IMG/VR virus record: IMGVR_UViG_3300008450_000489
Location: 1 to 22,993 of that record
Length of the DNA: 22,993 nucleotides
Strand: one strand, 5' to 3'
Origin: a virus
In this document: positions 1 through 7,165 of the stretch, piece by piece
Layout of the letters: every line of letters begins with the position of its first letter
Numbering within the stretch: position 1 is the first letter of the stretch
The notes under the pieces: generated by a model
Told to the model about the DNA's origin: nothing
Database searches by the model: none
What the model saw: only the letters and a program-made list of their open reading frames with translations
Program-made: the position numbers and the translations under genes

Positions 1-1
1 A

Positions 2-355
2 TACGCTCCGGTCTACTCGACCGGAACCGAAGGCTCCGTCATCCGGATATTCGGGAGACTCGTCACGAAACGAGGATTCGTGCAGCCGTCCTCGCAGTCC
101 GAGCCTTTCGCGCAGGGACGGCAGGAGGGAAGGACTATCGTTCAGATATTTTTTCCCGCTGGAACATCGGTAGCGATCGACTCTGAGATTTATGACGGCG
201 ATCTTCCAGCACAGGTACCTACTAGAAAATGGCGAGTCATCGGCTCGACGAATCCGGGCGAGTTGCAGCAGACGCTTGCGGCTCCGCATCTCAGCATGAC
301 GGTCGTCGATGCCGTCGAGGTTGAGCCAGAGGTCGCGCCGGAGATCGGCCTATGA
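2..355 (+). CDS. Head closure / head-tail joining protein, 5' partial
   Basis: The frame is open from base 2 with no stop upstream, so the N-terminus lies outside the window and the GTG at 80 is probably internal. 117 residues are visible. A small beta-rich protein with a pattern such as IDSEIYDGDLPAQ followed by RKWRVIGSTNPGEL resembles head-closure or head-tail joining proteins, which sit between connector and tail. The call rests mainly on position: directly upstream of an HK97 gp10-like gene and a tail terminator, the canonical siphovirus neck order. Its stop overlaps the next ATG (ATGA at 352-355), implying coupled translation. The role is inferred from gene order more than from motifs. 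Confidence 0.6.
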   Translation, partial: YAPVYSTGTEGSVIRIFGRLVTKRGFVQPSSQSEPFAQGRQEGRTIVQIFFPAGTSVAIDSEIYDGDLPAQVPTRKWRVIGSTNPGELQQTLAAPHLSMTVVDAVEVEPEVAPEIGL

Positions 356-840
356 GCGGCGCGAAGTTCCGGAAGGACGCGATCGAGGCGACGATCCGGC
401 TCGGCGTCGTCAAGGGACTCGGATCGACACAGATCGCGGCGAGCAGAATCATTCGCGGAACGCTTTCGCGTCCCGGAACAGGAACGCTCTATCGCGTCTC
501 GCAGGGAAACGCGAAGGGACGAAACCTCCGCGCTCGCGGATATCATCGCGCATCGCTTCCGGGAAACCCGCCAGCCGTGAATACAAACCGCCTGCGTGCG
601 TCGTGGAGCGTCGAGCGCGTCTGGGGAGGCGGAGGCGACTCGATCTCTCAGGTCTACACGCAGTCCGGAGTGTCGATTCTCCGCTTCGGATCGAACGTTC
701 CTTATGCTCGGCTCCTCGAGTTCGGGACGCGACGGATGAAGAAGCGACCATACCTCAAGCCATCGCTCAAGCCGATCGCCGACGTCTCGATCAAACTGAT
801 CGCCGTTCAGATCAAGGCCGCGCTCCGGGAGGCGAAATGA
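352..840 (+). CDS. HK97 gp10-like neck / tail-completion protein
   Basis: A 162-residue protein. The C-terminal half carries the signature of the HK97 gp10 family: FGSNVPYARLLEFGTRRM followed by KKRPYLKPSL, matching the family pattern of a VPYA, EFGT, then R-P-hydrophobic-x-P block. The basic N-terminal part contains GNPPAVNTNRLRASW, also typical. These proteins act at the head-tail interface during joining of capsid and tail. ATGA overlaps link it to both neighbours, so it belongs to one translationally coupled neck operon. Family assignment is good; its exact place in the neck is known only from relatives. Confidence 0.85.
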   Translation: MSGAKFRKDAIEATIRLGVVKGLGSTQIAASRIIRGTLSRPGTGTLYRVSQGNAKGRNLRARGYHRASLPGNPPAVNTNRLRASWSVERVWGGGGDSISQVYTQSGVSILRFGSNVPYARLLEFGTRRMKKRPYLKPSLKPIADVSIKLIAVQIKAALREAK

Positions 841-1232
841 GCAAGGCGATCCTCGACGCGATGAAGACGCGACTCTACGCGACGGCAAGCCTCACGGATC
901 TCGTCGGGCAGAAGATATACCTCAACTCCGCGCCGGCGAACCAGACGCTCCCGCTGCTGATCTTCGCGGCGACCGAGGTGCGGACGACGCCGTTCTTCGG
1001 CGGACTGACGAAGCACGAACTCGACGTCGAGTTCCAGATTCAGTACGCGACGCCTTCGCCTCTCGACGCTTACAACGTCGCCGACGCGATCTCGACGGCG
1101 CTCGCTACGCCGATCTCCGTGACCGGATTCGACGCGGCTCGAGCGACGCGCGTCGCTCGCGGTGTACCCTCATTCAACGACGACGGGTGGACGATGATCG
1201 AACGGTGGCGCGTCGTCGCCCACGACATCTAA
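837..1232 (+). CDS. Tail terminator / tail completion protein (DUF3168-like)
   Basis: A 131-residue protein starting at the ATG of the ATGA overlap at 837-840; the longer frame from 309 only shadows upstream genes. The sequence runs from an N-terminal helix (ILDAMKTRLYATASLTDLVG) through IYLNSAPANQTLPLLIF and LDVEFQIQYATPS to a C-terminal strand ending WTMIERWRVVAHDI. This order (helix, Y-x-x-x-P-x-x-x-x-P-x-hydrophobic segment, strand pairs) is typical of DUF3168-type tail completion proteins that cap the tail tube. It sits just before the tail tube gene, as expected. Confidence 0.75.
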   Translation: MSKAILDAMKTRLYATASLTDLVGQKIYLNSAPANQTLPLLIFAATEVRTTPFFGGLTKHELDVEFQIQYATPSPLDAYNVADAISTALATPISVTGFDAARATRVARGVPSFNDDGWTMIERWRVVAHDI

Positions 1233-1242
1233 GGAGCCAAAC

Positions 1243-1707
1243 ATGGCAATCGACCGCTATCTCATCGGCAGCGACGGAAACGTCTCCTATACGATCAACG
1301 GGTCTGCTCAGAGTCTTTTCAAGGTCACATCTTACGCGGCGACGCTCTCGCGTTTCGCGGCGGACCATACCTCCTTCGGCGACACCGGAAAGCGAATGCG
1401 GCTCGGACTGCTCGACCTCCAAGGAACGCTGAACTGCGTCATCGGAGTCAACACGGCTGGACCCGGAACCTCAAGCACGGTCACGACCGCGACTTCTTTG
1501 TTTTCATCGTCGCAAGAAGGAACGAATCGTCCACAGTTGACTCTTGCGCTGTATGACGCTGCAGGCACGAACGACGCGAAGATCGTAAGCAACTCGGCCT
1601 TCTCGTCGTTTGCGTTCAACTCGAACGCTTCTGGAGAGGCTACTTGCACGGTCAACTTCATGAACGCGGACGGCGCTGCACCCGTCATCACTTGGCTGGT
1701 TGAATGA
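1243..1707 (+). CDS. Major tail (tail tube) protein
   Basis: A 154-residue, Ser/Thr/Ala-rich, beta-type protein without membrane segments. It is preceded by a strong Shine-Dalgarno AAGGAG and one of the few real gaps in this operon, as expected for a protein made in many copies. Position (after the terminator, before chaperones and tape measure) and composition fit a tail tube subunit, the protein that stacks as hexameric rings around the tape measure. At 154 residues it is at the short end for the family. It resembles single-domain tube proteins more than those with Ig-like additions. The call is from context plus composition. Confidence 0.7.
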   Translation: MAIDRYLIGSDGNVSYTINGSAQSLFKVTSYAATLSRFAADHTSFGDTGKRMRLGLLDLQGTLNCVIGVNTAGPGTSSTVTTATSLFSSSQEGTNRPQLTLALYDAAGTNDAKIVSNSAFSSFAFNSNASGEATCTVNFMNADGAAPVITWLVE

Positions 1708-1964
1708 GCGCAGACACGATCGCTCTCTTCTCTCCCGGCTCCTCCGACTGGATCGTCACGCTCCAGACGAAGGACGGCCGTCGAATCACTCGGCGGATCT
1801 CGCCGGGAAAGATCGACGAGGAGACTGCGGTGAAGTGCGCTCTCAACTCGAGCGAGGTCACGCTCGCGAATCTTGATTTCTACATGGCGCGACGTGCCGA
1901 CGACCGATCTCTCGTCGCGAACGGCGAGGAGTTCCTCGCGGCACTTCGCGCGAAGCGGAGATAG
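1704..1964 (+). CDS. Small protein between tail tube and chaperone genes
   Basis: An 86-residue protein that I do not recognise. It starts at an ATGA overlap with the tail tube stop. The N-terminal half looks like short beta strands (WIVTLQTKDGRRITRRI); the C-terminal half is helical and basic, ending in EEFLAALRAKRR. Its place, between the tail tube and the frameshifted chaperones, suggests a tail assembly role. Codon use matches the neighbouring structural genes, so it is very likely a real gene. Confidence 0.6.
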   Translation: MSADTIALFSPGSSDWIVTLQTKDGRRITRRISPGKIDEETAVKCALNSSEVTLANLDFYMARRADDRSLVANGEEFLAALRAKRR

Positions 1965-1968
1965 AAGA

Positions 1969-2346
1969 ATGGCAGTACATCCGATCAACGTGACGCTCCC
2001 GGACGGGCGCGTCGTCACCGCTCGCCCGTTGACCGTCCGCCAGCGCATCGCGCTCACGGCGGATCTCGCCGATGAGCGGTCTAGGATCGCTCGCAAGAAC
2101 GCCGAGATCGCAGGCGAGCCGAACGTCCTCGCCGCGGTCGAGAAGGCCCGGAGGGAGGCTCTGGTGGCTTCTGCGCTTGTCCTCGACTGCTACACGCTCG
2201 CCGGCGCGATGCGCGTCATCGAGGCAGGCTCCGAGTTCGCTGACGCGATCGGCGACGCGCTCGAGCCGAAGGCGCTGACGGAACTCTCGCTCCGGCTCCT
2301 CGGCTTCGGACGCGAGGACGAGCGCGAGGCTCCTGCGGGAAAATGA
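1969..2346 (+). CDS. Tail assembly chaperone G (upstream product of frameshift pair)
   Basis: A 125-residue protein starting at ATG 1969 after a GAAGA purine stretch; the in-frame start at 1873 lies inside the previous gene. It opens with a short beta part (INVTLPDGRVVTARPLTV) followed by a helical domain with acidic and basic residues, and ends in REDEREAPAGK. Genes at this position in siphoviruses encode gpG-type chaperones that coat the tape measure before tube polymerisation. The last two sense codons (GGA AAA) lie in a perfect slippery heptamer, so a minority of ribosomes should shift -1 and add the downstream 72 codons, giving a 197-residue G-T fusion. Confidence 0.8.
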   Translation: MAVHPINVTLPDGRVVTARPLTVRQRIALTADLADERSRIARKNAEIAGEPNVLAAVEKARREALVASALVLDCYTLAGAMRVIEAGSEFADAIGDALEPKALTELSLRLLGFGREDEREAPAGK

Positions 2347-2377
2347 CCGCTCCCGCGGCACCGCCGAGGCCGCGGGA
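2337..2377 (+). promoter_or_regulatory. Programmed -1 frameshift signal (slippery heptamer plus stem-loop)
   Basis: GGGAAAA at 2337-2343 is read as G GGA AAA in the chaperone G frame, exactly the X XXY YYZ arrangement, and the zero-frame stop TGA follows at once (2344-2346). After a 7-nt spacer there is a perfect 8-bp GC-rich stem, TCCCGCGG at 2351-2358 with CCGCGGGA at 2370-2377, and an 11-nt loop. A -1 slip places ribosomes on codon 2343, the start of the next open frame. Lambda G/GT uses the closely related heptamer GGGAAAG. Register, spacing and stem are seen directly; use in vivo is inferred. Confidence 0.85.
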
Positions 2378-2561
2378 CTGGCTCGCCGAGGCGCACTTGA
2401 TCGCGAGGTCCGCACCCGGACTCGGGAATCCGCTCGACCTGACGTGCGCGGAGTTCGATGCACATCTCCTATTCGCGGCGAAGGGCTACGAGTCCAGCGA
2501 CGCGCGGCCGTCTGATTCTCAGGCGTGGGCGCGTCGATATGTGGAGCAGAGCATCCGATGA
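2343..2561 (+). CDS. Tail assembly chaperone T extension (frameshift product)
   Basis: 72 codons, in the -1 frame relative to chaperone G. In lambda-like phages the T part is made only as a G-T fusion and binds tail tube subunits. The same should hold here because the frame connects without a stop through the slippery site at 2337-2343. An ATGA overlap (2343-2346) also allows independent re-initiation, so a free 72-residue protein cannot be excluded. The sequence is Pro-rich at the start (APPRPRDWLAEAH) and helical afterwards (TCAEFDAHLLFAAKGYE, WARRYVEQSIR). It overlaps the tape measure start by four bases. Confidence 0.75.
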   Translation: MTAPAAPPRPRDWLAEAHLIARSAPGLGNPLDLTCAEFDAHLLFAAKGYESSDARPSDSQAWARRYVEQSIR

Positions 2562-3643
2562 ACGCTGGCGAAATCACGATCTCAGTCAAGGCCGACTACT
2601 CCGCGATGGAGAAGTCACTTGTCGACGCGGAGCAGAAGGCCGCAGCATCGGCCGAGAGCGCTGCGAAGACGTATGACTCGAAGTTCGGCGGATGGCTCGA
2701 GCGCTCGCGCGGGTCGATCCTCAAGAAGTTTGAAGGCTTCATCAACCCCGTACAGTTGCTCGATCGCGTCGCGGACTTCGCCGAGACGGCCGGAGAAGAA
2801 GGACTCGGAACGGCGCTTGAGAATCTCGTGAAGTCCACGCCGATCATCGGCGCGGCATATCGACTCGGTACCTCGATCGGCTCGGCGCTTGTGAATGCGT
2901 TCGGTGGAGAGACTGCCGACCAGATGGAGAAGCGTCTTGCCGAGGAGATCGAGGCAGCGTCGAAGGCGCGAGAAGGCATCCTCCGCGTCGCAGGAGTGAA
3001 GGAGCAGGAGGCTCGGGACGCGGCGAAGACAGCGCAGGAGGCTGCGGACATCGAGTTTGAGATCACGATGCGCCGTCTCGAAAGAGAAGGCGACGCGAAG
3101 AAGGCGATCTTTGAGCGCGGCTTGCGCGACGAGCAGCGGCTCGAACTTGAACTCGCAAACAAACTTGCCGATGCGAACTCCGAAGCACAGAAGGACGCGC
3201 TCCGACGCGAGTACGAGGCTCGCATCCAGTTGAACGCGGACGAGACGCGCGACAAGGTGACGAAGCAGGAAGATGCCGACGCGAAGGTCATCGCCGATCG
3301 CATGGCGAAAGAGGAGAAGGCGATCGCGGACGCGGCCGAGAAGGAGCGCAAGGAAGCCGAGGCGCTCGCGAAGGAGAAGAAGAAGGCCGAGGATGACGCG
3401 GCGAAAGCCGCAGAGAAGGCCGCGGAGGATCGAAAGAAGGCGCTCGAGGACGCATACAACGAGGCGACTCGTCTCGAGGAGGAGCGCGTCACGTCGCAGG
3501 CCGCAGGCATCCAAGGCGTAGGGACCGCGCTCGGGACGTTCAAGTTCGACTCGTATCCCGACTCCGACAAGAAGAGAAACGATGAAAGAATGGTTCGAGC
3601 GCTTGAGTCGCTGGTATCAACCGGCGGCGGAGGTTTCGCCTAA
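2558..3643 (+). CDS. Tail tape measure protein (short)
   Basis: 361 residues from the ATG of the ATGA overlap; a GTG 33 bases upstream is less likely. The opening GEITISVKADYSAMEKSL is typical of tape measure proteins. Residues about 60-120 hold a Gly/Ala-rich, mildly hydrophobic stretch (PIIGAAYRLGTSIGSALVNAF). Residues about 125-320 form a highly charged Ala/Glu/Lys/Arg coiled coil (for example KERKEAEALAKEKKKAEDD). The C-terminus is a Gly-rich tail. Tape measure length sets tail length, roughly 1.5 angstrom per residue in known siphoviruses, so a short tail of about 50-55 nm would be expected. No peptidase or lysozyme domain is visible. Confidence 0.75.
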   Translation: MNAGEITISVKADYSAMEKSLVDAEQKAAASAESAAKTYDSKFGGWLERSRGSILKKFEGFINPVQLLDRVADFAETAGEEGLGTALENLVKSTPIIGAAYRLGTSIGSALVNAFGGETADQMEKRLAEEIEAASKAREGILRVAGVKEQEARDAAKTAQEAADIEFEITMRRLEREGDAKKAIFERGLRDEQRLELELANKLADANSEAQKDALRREYEARIQLNADETRDKVTKQEDADAKVIADRMAKEEKAIADAAEKERKEAEALAKEKKKAEDDAAKAAEKAAEDRKKALEDAYNEATRLEEERVTSQAAGIQGVGTALGTFKFDSYPDSDKKRNDERMVRALESLVSTGGGGFA

Positions 3644-4446
3644 TGGCCGTCGAGTACATCGAGTTGCAGGAGACGCGAGCCTACTCCGAGAGTGGAGGAC
3701 GCGTCACGGCATCGCGCAAGTTCCGTATCTGGGATGACGCAGCGACGATCACGACTCCGAAGGGAGTTCGCGCCACGTTCGGCTCGACGCTTCCCGACGT
3801 CGGCGAACTCTTCCCGGAAGAGAAGGTCATCTACTGCACCGCGTACAACATCCGCAGCGTTCCCGATACGCTCGGCGTTTGGGAAGTCGACTTCACGTAT
3901 GAGAATGCGGAACCCGGCGACAAGTTGCCGCAGGAGGAAGGGTACGTTCAGGTCACGATCGACTACGCGGCCGAGTTCCGCGATGCGTTCCGAAGCGGCG
4001 TGACGATCCCGACGAACGGAACTGCAACGGGCGTCGACTGCGGAGGCACCAAGATCGACAAGGCCGGAGTCCCGCTCTCCGTTCTCGTCCGGATGAGCGA
4101 CGTGACGATCGTTGAGACTGTTTCGGCCGCGTCTTTCCCGACGAGAAGCCAGAACATCCGGCTCGCTCGAGGTCGGCGAAATCTCGTCTCGTTCCAAGGC
4201 GCTCCGATCGGACAGGTTCTCTACACGGGCGCGACGGCAACGCGGATCGGGATTGAGAAGTTCCAGATCACGCACCGCTTCAGACAGGACGAGGACTGCC
4301 ACATGATTCAGAGTGCGCGGAGGAATCAACTCGGACAAGTGCAGACGAACGCAGACGCGCAAGGAGTCTTCCGAGCCGAGTTTGTCGATCTCGTCCAGCC
4401 TTTCCCCGGCTTCGCAAACTTCAACCTCCTCTCGGAGAACTTCTGA
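3643..4446 (+). CDS. Tail or baseplate protein following the tape measure
   Basis: 267 residues, starting at a TAATG overlap with the tape measure stop. Largely beta, with no membrane segment and no signal peptide. Position immediately after the tape measure suggests a distal tail or baseplate component. The N-terminal half contains LGVWEVDFTYENAEPGD and GYVQVTIDYAAEFRDAFR, which read like a small structural domain. The middle includes one isolated Cys in GVDCGGTKIDKAG. The C-terminal third (QITHRFRQDEDCHMIQSARR) is helical and ends in an aromatic FPGFANFNLLSENF segment. I do not recognise a named family, so the role comes from context. Confidence 0.6.
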   Translation: MAVEYIELQETRAYSESGGRVTASRKFRIWDDAATITTPKGVRATFGSTLPDVGELFPEEKVIYCTAYNIRSVPDTLGVWEVDFTYENAEPGDKLPQEEGYVQVTIDYAAEFRDAFRSGVTIPTNGTATGVDCGGTKIDKAGVPLSVLVRMSDVTIVETVSAASFPTRSQNIRLARGRRNLVSFQGAPIGQVLYTGATATRIGIEKFQITHRFRQDEDCHMIQSARRNQLGQVQTNADAQGVFRAEFVDLVQPFPGFANFNLLSENF

Positions 4447-4808
4447 TGGCGAACGAAATCACGCTCAACCTCAAGATGCAGGTCGAGAAGTCCTTTCTCT
4501 CTCACTCTGAGAATCCCGGCGTCCTGACGGTTGACATGAGCGGAAGCAACGCGACCGGAGGAGTGCAGGCGATCGGCACGTCTGGCGAGACGTTGAGCGT
4601 GACGGATGTCACGACTCCGGGATATGCGTACTTCCGCAACCTCGGCCCGACGAACTTCGTCGAACTCGGAACCGGGACAACGACGTTCGTACCATTCGCG
4701 AAGTTGAAGGCCGGAGAGGCCGCGATCCTGCGGCTTGGCACGACGGCTCCGACCGCTCGAGCGAATACCGCCGCGATCAACCTCCAGTACTACATCCTCG
4801 CCGACTGA
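4446..4808 (+). CDS. Small beta-rich virion protein
   Basis: 120 residues starting at a TGATG overlap. The protein looks like a single beta-sandwich: alternating hydrophobic strands such as ITLNLKMQVEKSFLSH, GYAYFRNLGPTNFVELG and GEAAILRLGTTAPTARA, ending INLQYYILAD. It has no Cys and no membrane segment. Its place in the tail gene run suggests a structural, decoration or baseplate-associated protein. Pattern and length resemble the 120-residue protein at 5526-5888 in the same operon, but without an alignment I cannot say they are related. Confidence 0.55.
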   Translation: MANEITLNLKMQVEKSFLSHSENPGVLTVDMSGSNATGGVQAIGTSGETLSVTDVTTPGYAYFRNLGPTNFVELGTGTTTFVPFAKLKAGEAAILRLGTTAPTARANTAAINLQYYILAD

Positions 4809-4812
4809 ACCG

Positions 4813-5529
4813 ATGACGCTACCGCGCTTCACATCCGGCAAGGTGGGGAAACTCGAGTTCCACCATCTCAACGAAGCCTTCGATCGGATCGAGAACGTCG
4901 ATCCGTCGATGCCGTCCGCGCGTCAGCAGATCCTCGGCCGCGTCATCCTCGCGCGAGTGACTGGAACTTCGGGGAGCGGCAACGCGAGAAAGGGAAGTTT
5001 TCAAGAAGTCGCGGTCACAAGTCCGGGCACCGACTCCTACAACGCCGTGACTGGCGGCGTCTCATCGACGATCGGCGGCGACAACTTCGGCGCTCCGATC
5101 GTATTTCCCGTGTCGGCGGTCGGCTCGATCGTTCCCGTGCTCGGTCACGTCGCGGCAGACGGGAAACTCTACTTCCGCGAGTGCTCGGCAGCGTCAGCAA
5201 GTGCTTCGGTCCGAGCCGGACGGATTACGCAGACGACGCAGATCACCGCGAATACAAAGTGGCTCTACACGCTGAACGACGTCCAGATCCAGACGCTTGC
5301 GACCGCGCAGTATCAGGCGACTGGAGTCGGATCTTTTCAAGCGCTGAACGGATGCGAGGAAGCGGTCGATGTCCCTGCGAACCGGAACATCGGCGTCGGC
5401 ACCGTTCACGTCGCAGGATCGACCGCGACGCGACAGGCAATCAAGGTGGACACGATCGTTGTCTGCATTCCCACGGCAAACGGATACGTCTTCTCTGTCC
5501 CGAATGGATACTCCTTCGCCTGCACATGA
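4813..5529 (+). CDS. Predicted virion structural protein
   Basis: 238 residues from ATG 4813, four bases after the previous stop. The N-terminal helix (KLEFHHLNEAFDRIENV) is followed by a long Ser/Thr/Gly/Val-rich beta region, suggesting a short helical anchor plus an extended beta domain, as in tail spike or baseplate attachment proteins. The C-terminal part has VPANRNIGVGTVHVAGS and IPTANGYVFSVPNGYSFACT. I see no enzymatic motif. An ATGA overlap couples it to the next gene. Confidence 0.55.
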   Translation: MTLPRFTSGKVGKLEFHHLNEAFDRIENVDPSMPSARQQILGRVILARVTGTSGSGNARKGSFQEVAVTSPGTDSYNAVTGGVSSTIGGDNFGAPIVFPVSAVGSIVPVLGHVAADGKLYFRECSAASASASVRAGRITQTTQITANTKWLYTLNDVQIQTLATAQYQATGVGSFQALNGCEEAVDVPANRNIGVGTVHVAGSTATRQAIKVDTIVVCIPTANGYVFSVPNGYSFACT

Positions 5530-5888
5530 GCGCGATCTCCTCAGACATCAACCGTCTCGACCGATACCGTCCTCGCCGGCGTATCGTCGCGGTCATCGCT
5601 CGAACGACAGCCGTCTCGGTCTATGAGGTGCCGAGCGGACGAACGCTGCGGATCGAGTCGATCTCAGTCTGCAACGTCGGCACGACGACGGCGACGTTCC
5701 GACTTCACGTCCTCGCTCCCGGTGAGTCGATCGCGACCTCGAACGCGGTCTACTACGACAACCCGCTGCGAGGGAACGCGACGCTCCTCGACGACTCGCC
5801 GCGCTATCTCACCGGAGGAGATCGCATCGCGCTTCGATCGGACACGGCGAGCGCGATCGCGGTGCAGATTCACGGAGTCGAGGAGTGA
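5526..5888 (+). CDS. Small beta-sandwich virion protein
   Basis: 120 residues beginning at the ATGA overlap; the open frame from 5181 upstream is a shadow. After a basic N-terminus (DINRLDRYRPRRR) the sequence alternates strands: VAVIARTTAVSVYEVP, TLRIESISVCNVGTTTATF, RIALRSDTASAIAVQIHGVEE. This looks like a jelly-roll or Ig-like domain of the kind often used as decoration or receptor-contact modules. No named family is recognised. Its stop overlaps the GTG start of the cysteine-rich gene that follows. Confidence 0.55.
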   Translation: MSAISSDINRLDRYRPRRRIVAVIARTTAVSVYEVPSGRTLRIESISVCNVGTTTATFRLHVLAPGESIATSNAVYYDNPLRGNATLLDDSPRYLTGGDRIALRSDTASAIAVQIHGVEE

Positions 5889-6898
5889 GCGTCGATGCGG
5901 CTTGTACTGCCTGCTGCTGCGACGTACCTCCTCCGGTCTGCTGCTTTCCGGATCTCTCGAAGCCGTTTGAGTTGAACTGCGTCTCGAGGACGTCGGTCTA
6001 CGCTGGAACTACCGAGGTCATCCGGACGCTTGTCTCCGCTCAGATCATCACGACACTCGTTCGATCAGGTAGTGCGGCCGCTGGGTACATCATGCAGTCG
6101 AGCGGTGGAACGGCTGCTCTTCGATACGAGACGTTTGCGAAGGCATCAAAGGCATCCTACAACGGCGATTCGTGTCCTGGCTTCCCAAACAACTATCAAT
6201 GTCCTCCGTGCAACGAGTTCGTCGATTGTCAGTCCTTTGAGTGGGTGTATAGCGGAGGACTTCCGACGAACTCGCTCGCGATCAGATGCGTCGATCCTTG
6301 CAATCCATTCAACGGAACCCGCAAGACGTTCGGCGTCTTCTTTGCTCCGCAGTCCGGTCAGATCATCGGAACCGGAACTACGCGCACGGGAAACAACGAA
6401 CCCGACGTCGTGGCGTTCTGCGGTTCTCCGTTCGTCGACGCGCAGCCGATGGATATCCAGACTCTCGGCGTGACCATCCTCCCTCCGATCTGGGGCCGCG
6501 AAGGCTGTCTCGGATCGTCGACGTTCTCCGGATGTCACGTCGTGGGAGATCCGACCGGACTCCCCGCGGACGGATGGAGTGGCCCCTGCTCTCCGAACGC
6601 GACCTACTCGGCCGCGATCAACTGCACGCAATGGCAAACCAATCCGGCCTACGTCATCCCGGCTCGCATGGGATACGCGGCTTCAGGATGCCCGGTCCTG
6701 CGGTGCAATCCGTTCAACTCGAACGCTGCGAACTCTGGATCTCCGATGGAGTGCATCCTCTTTGACTGCTTCGGGAACGTCATCTCTTACGCCGTCTCCG
6801 GCTGCGATACGATCTTCCCCGGCAACGGACAGGGAACCGGATGCGAAATATCCGTCCGGGGAGAAGTTTCTCTTTCCGCATCTATCGTCTATGGCTGA
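5885..6898 (+). CDS. Cysteine-rich predicted virion protein
   Basis: 337 residues from the GTG of a GTGA overlap. It contains 24 cysteines (about 7 percent), many in CxxC, CC or CPPC groups: ACTACCCDVPPPVCCF near residue 7, CPGFPNNYQCPPC near 107, and regular pairs to the end. The rest is Gly/Ser/Thr/Asn/Pro-rich with almost no charged helices, so an extended, surface-exposed beta or loop protein is likely. The cysteines could form disulfides once outside the cell or bind metal. Position within the tail module suggests a fibre or adhesin. Phage proteins with this cysteine density are uncommon. No family is recognised. Confidence 0.6.
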   Translation: MSVDAACTACCCDVPPPVCCFPDLSKPFELNCVSRTSVYAGTTEVIRTLVSAQIITTLVRSGSAAAGYIMQSSGGTAALRYETFAKASKASYNGDSCPGFPNNYQCPPCNEFVDCQSFEWVYSGGLPTNSLAIRCVDPCNPFNGTRKTFGVFFAPQSGQIIGTGTTRTGNNEPDVVAFCGSPFVDAQPMDIQTLGVTILPPIWGREGCLGSSTFSGCHVVGDPTGLPADGWSGPCSPNATYSAAINCTQWQTNPAYVIPARMGYAASGCPVLRCNPFNSNAANSGSPMECILFDCFGNVISYAVSGCDTIFPGNGQGTGCEISVRGEVSLSASIVYG

Positions 6899-7163
6899 AC
6901 ATTGCGTCTTTCTCCGCATCGACGGCACGAAGTGCGAGCATCCGGTGCTCGCCGGAGACACTTCGCCGGAGCGCTGCGCGAGTTGCACTTCGTATCGCGG
7001 GAGGCCGCGAGGACTCGGCGACGTCGTTCACACGATCACACACGCGACCGGAATCGCGCAGGCCGTCGACATGATGACTGGAAAGCCGTGCGGAGGGTGC
7101 GCCGCGCGTCGAGCCGCGCTCAACGCGGCCGTCCCGTTCTCCGATGAACCGAAGAAGGGCTAA
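6891..7163 (+). CDS. Small six-cysteine (zinc-ribbon-like) protein
   Basis: 90 residues from ATG 6891, overlapping the previous gene by eight bases. Cysteines at 5, 15, 29, 32, 67 and 70 include two CxxC knuckles (CASC and CGGC), the layout of a zinc-ribbon or treble-clef fold. The C-terminal GKPCGGCAARRAALN is a compact CxxC-basic-helix motif that I recognise as recurring in small phage proteins, without knowing its function. A structural zinc protein or assembly chaperone for the neighbouring Cys-rich protein is possible but speculative. Confidence 0.6.
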   Translation: MAEHCVFLRIDGTKCEHPVLAGDTSPERCASCTSYRGRPRGLGDVVHTITHATGIAQAVDMMTGKPCGGCAARRAALNAAVPFSDEPKKG

Positions 7164-7165
7164 CG

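Noticed and set aside
2596-3570. Long minus-strand open frames (2596-3570 and 2615-3514) opposite the tape measure
   Set aside because: They are the antisense of a repetitive Ala/Glu/Lys coiled coil and give low-complexity Ser/Ala or Leu/Arg-rich products; the plus frame has tape measure hallmarks.
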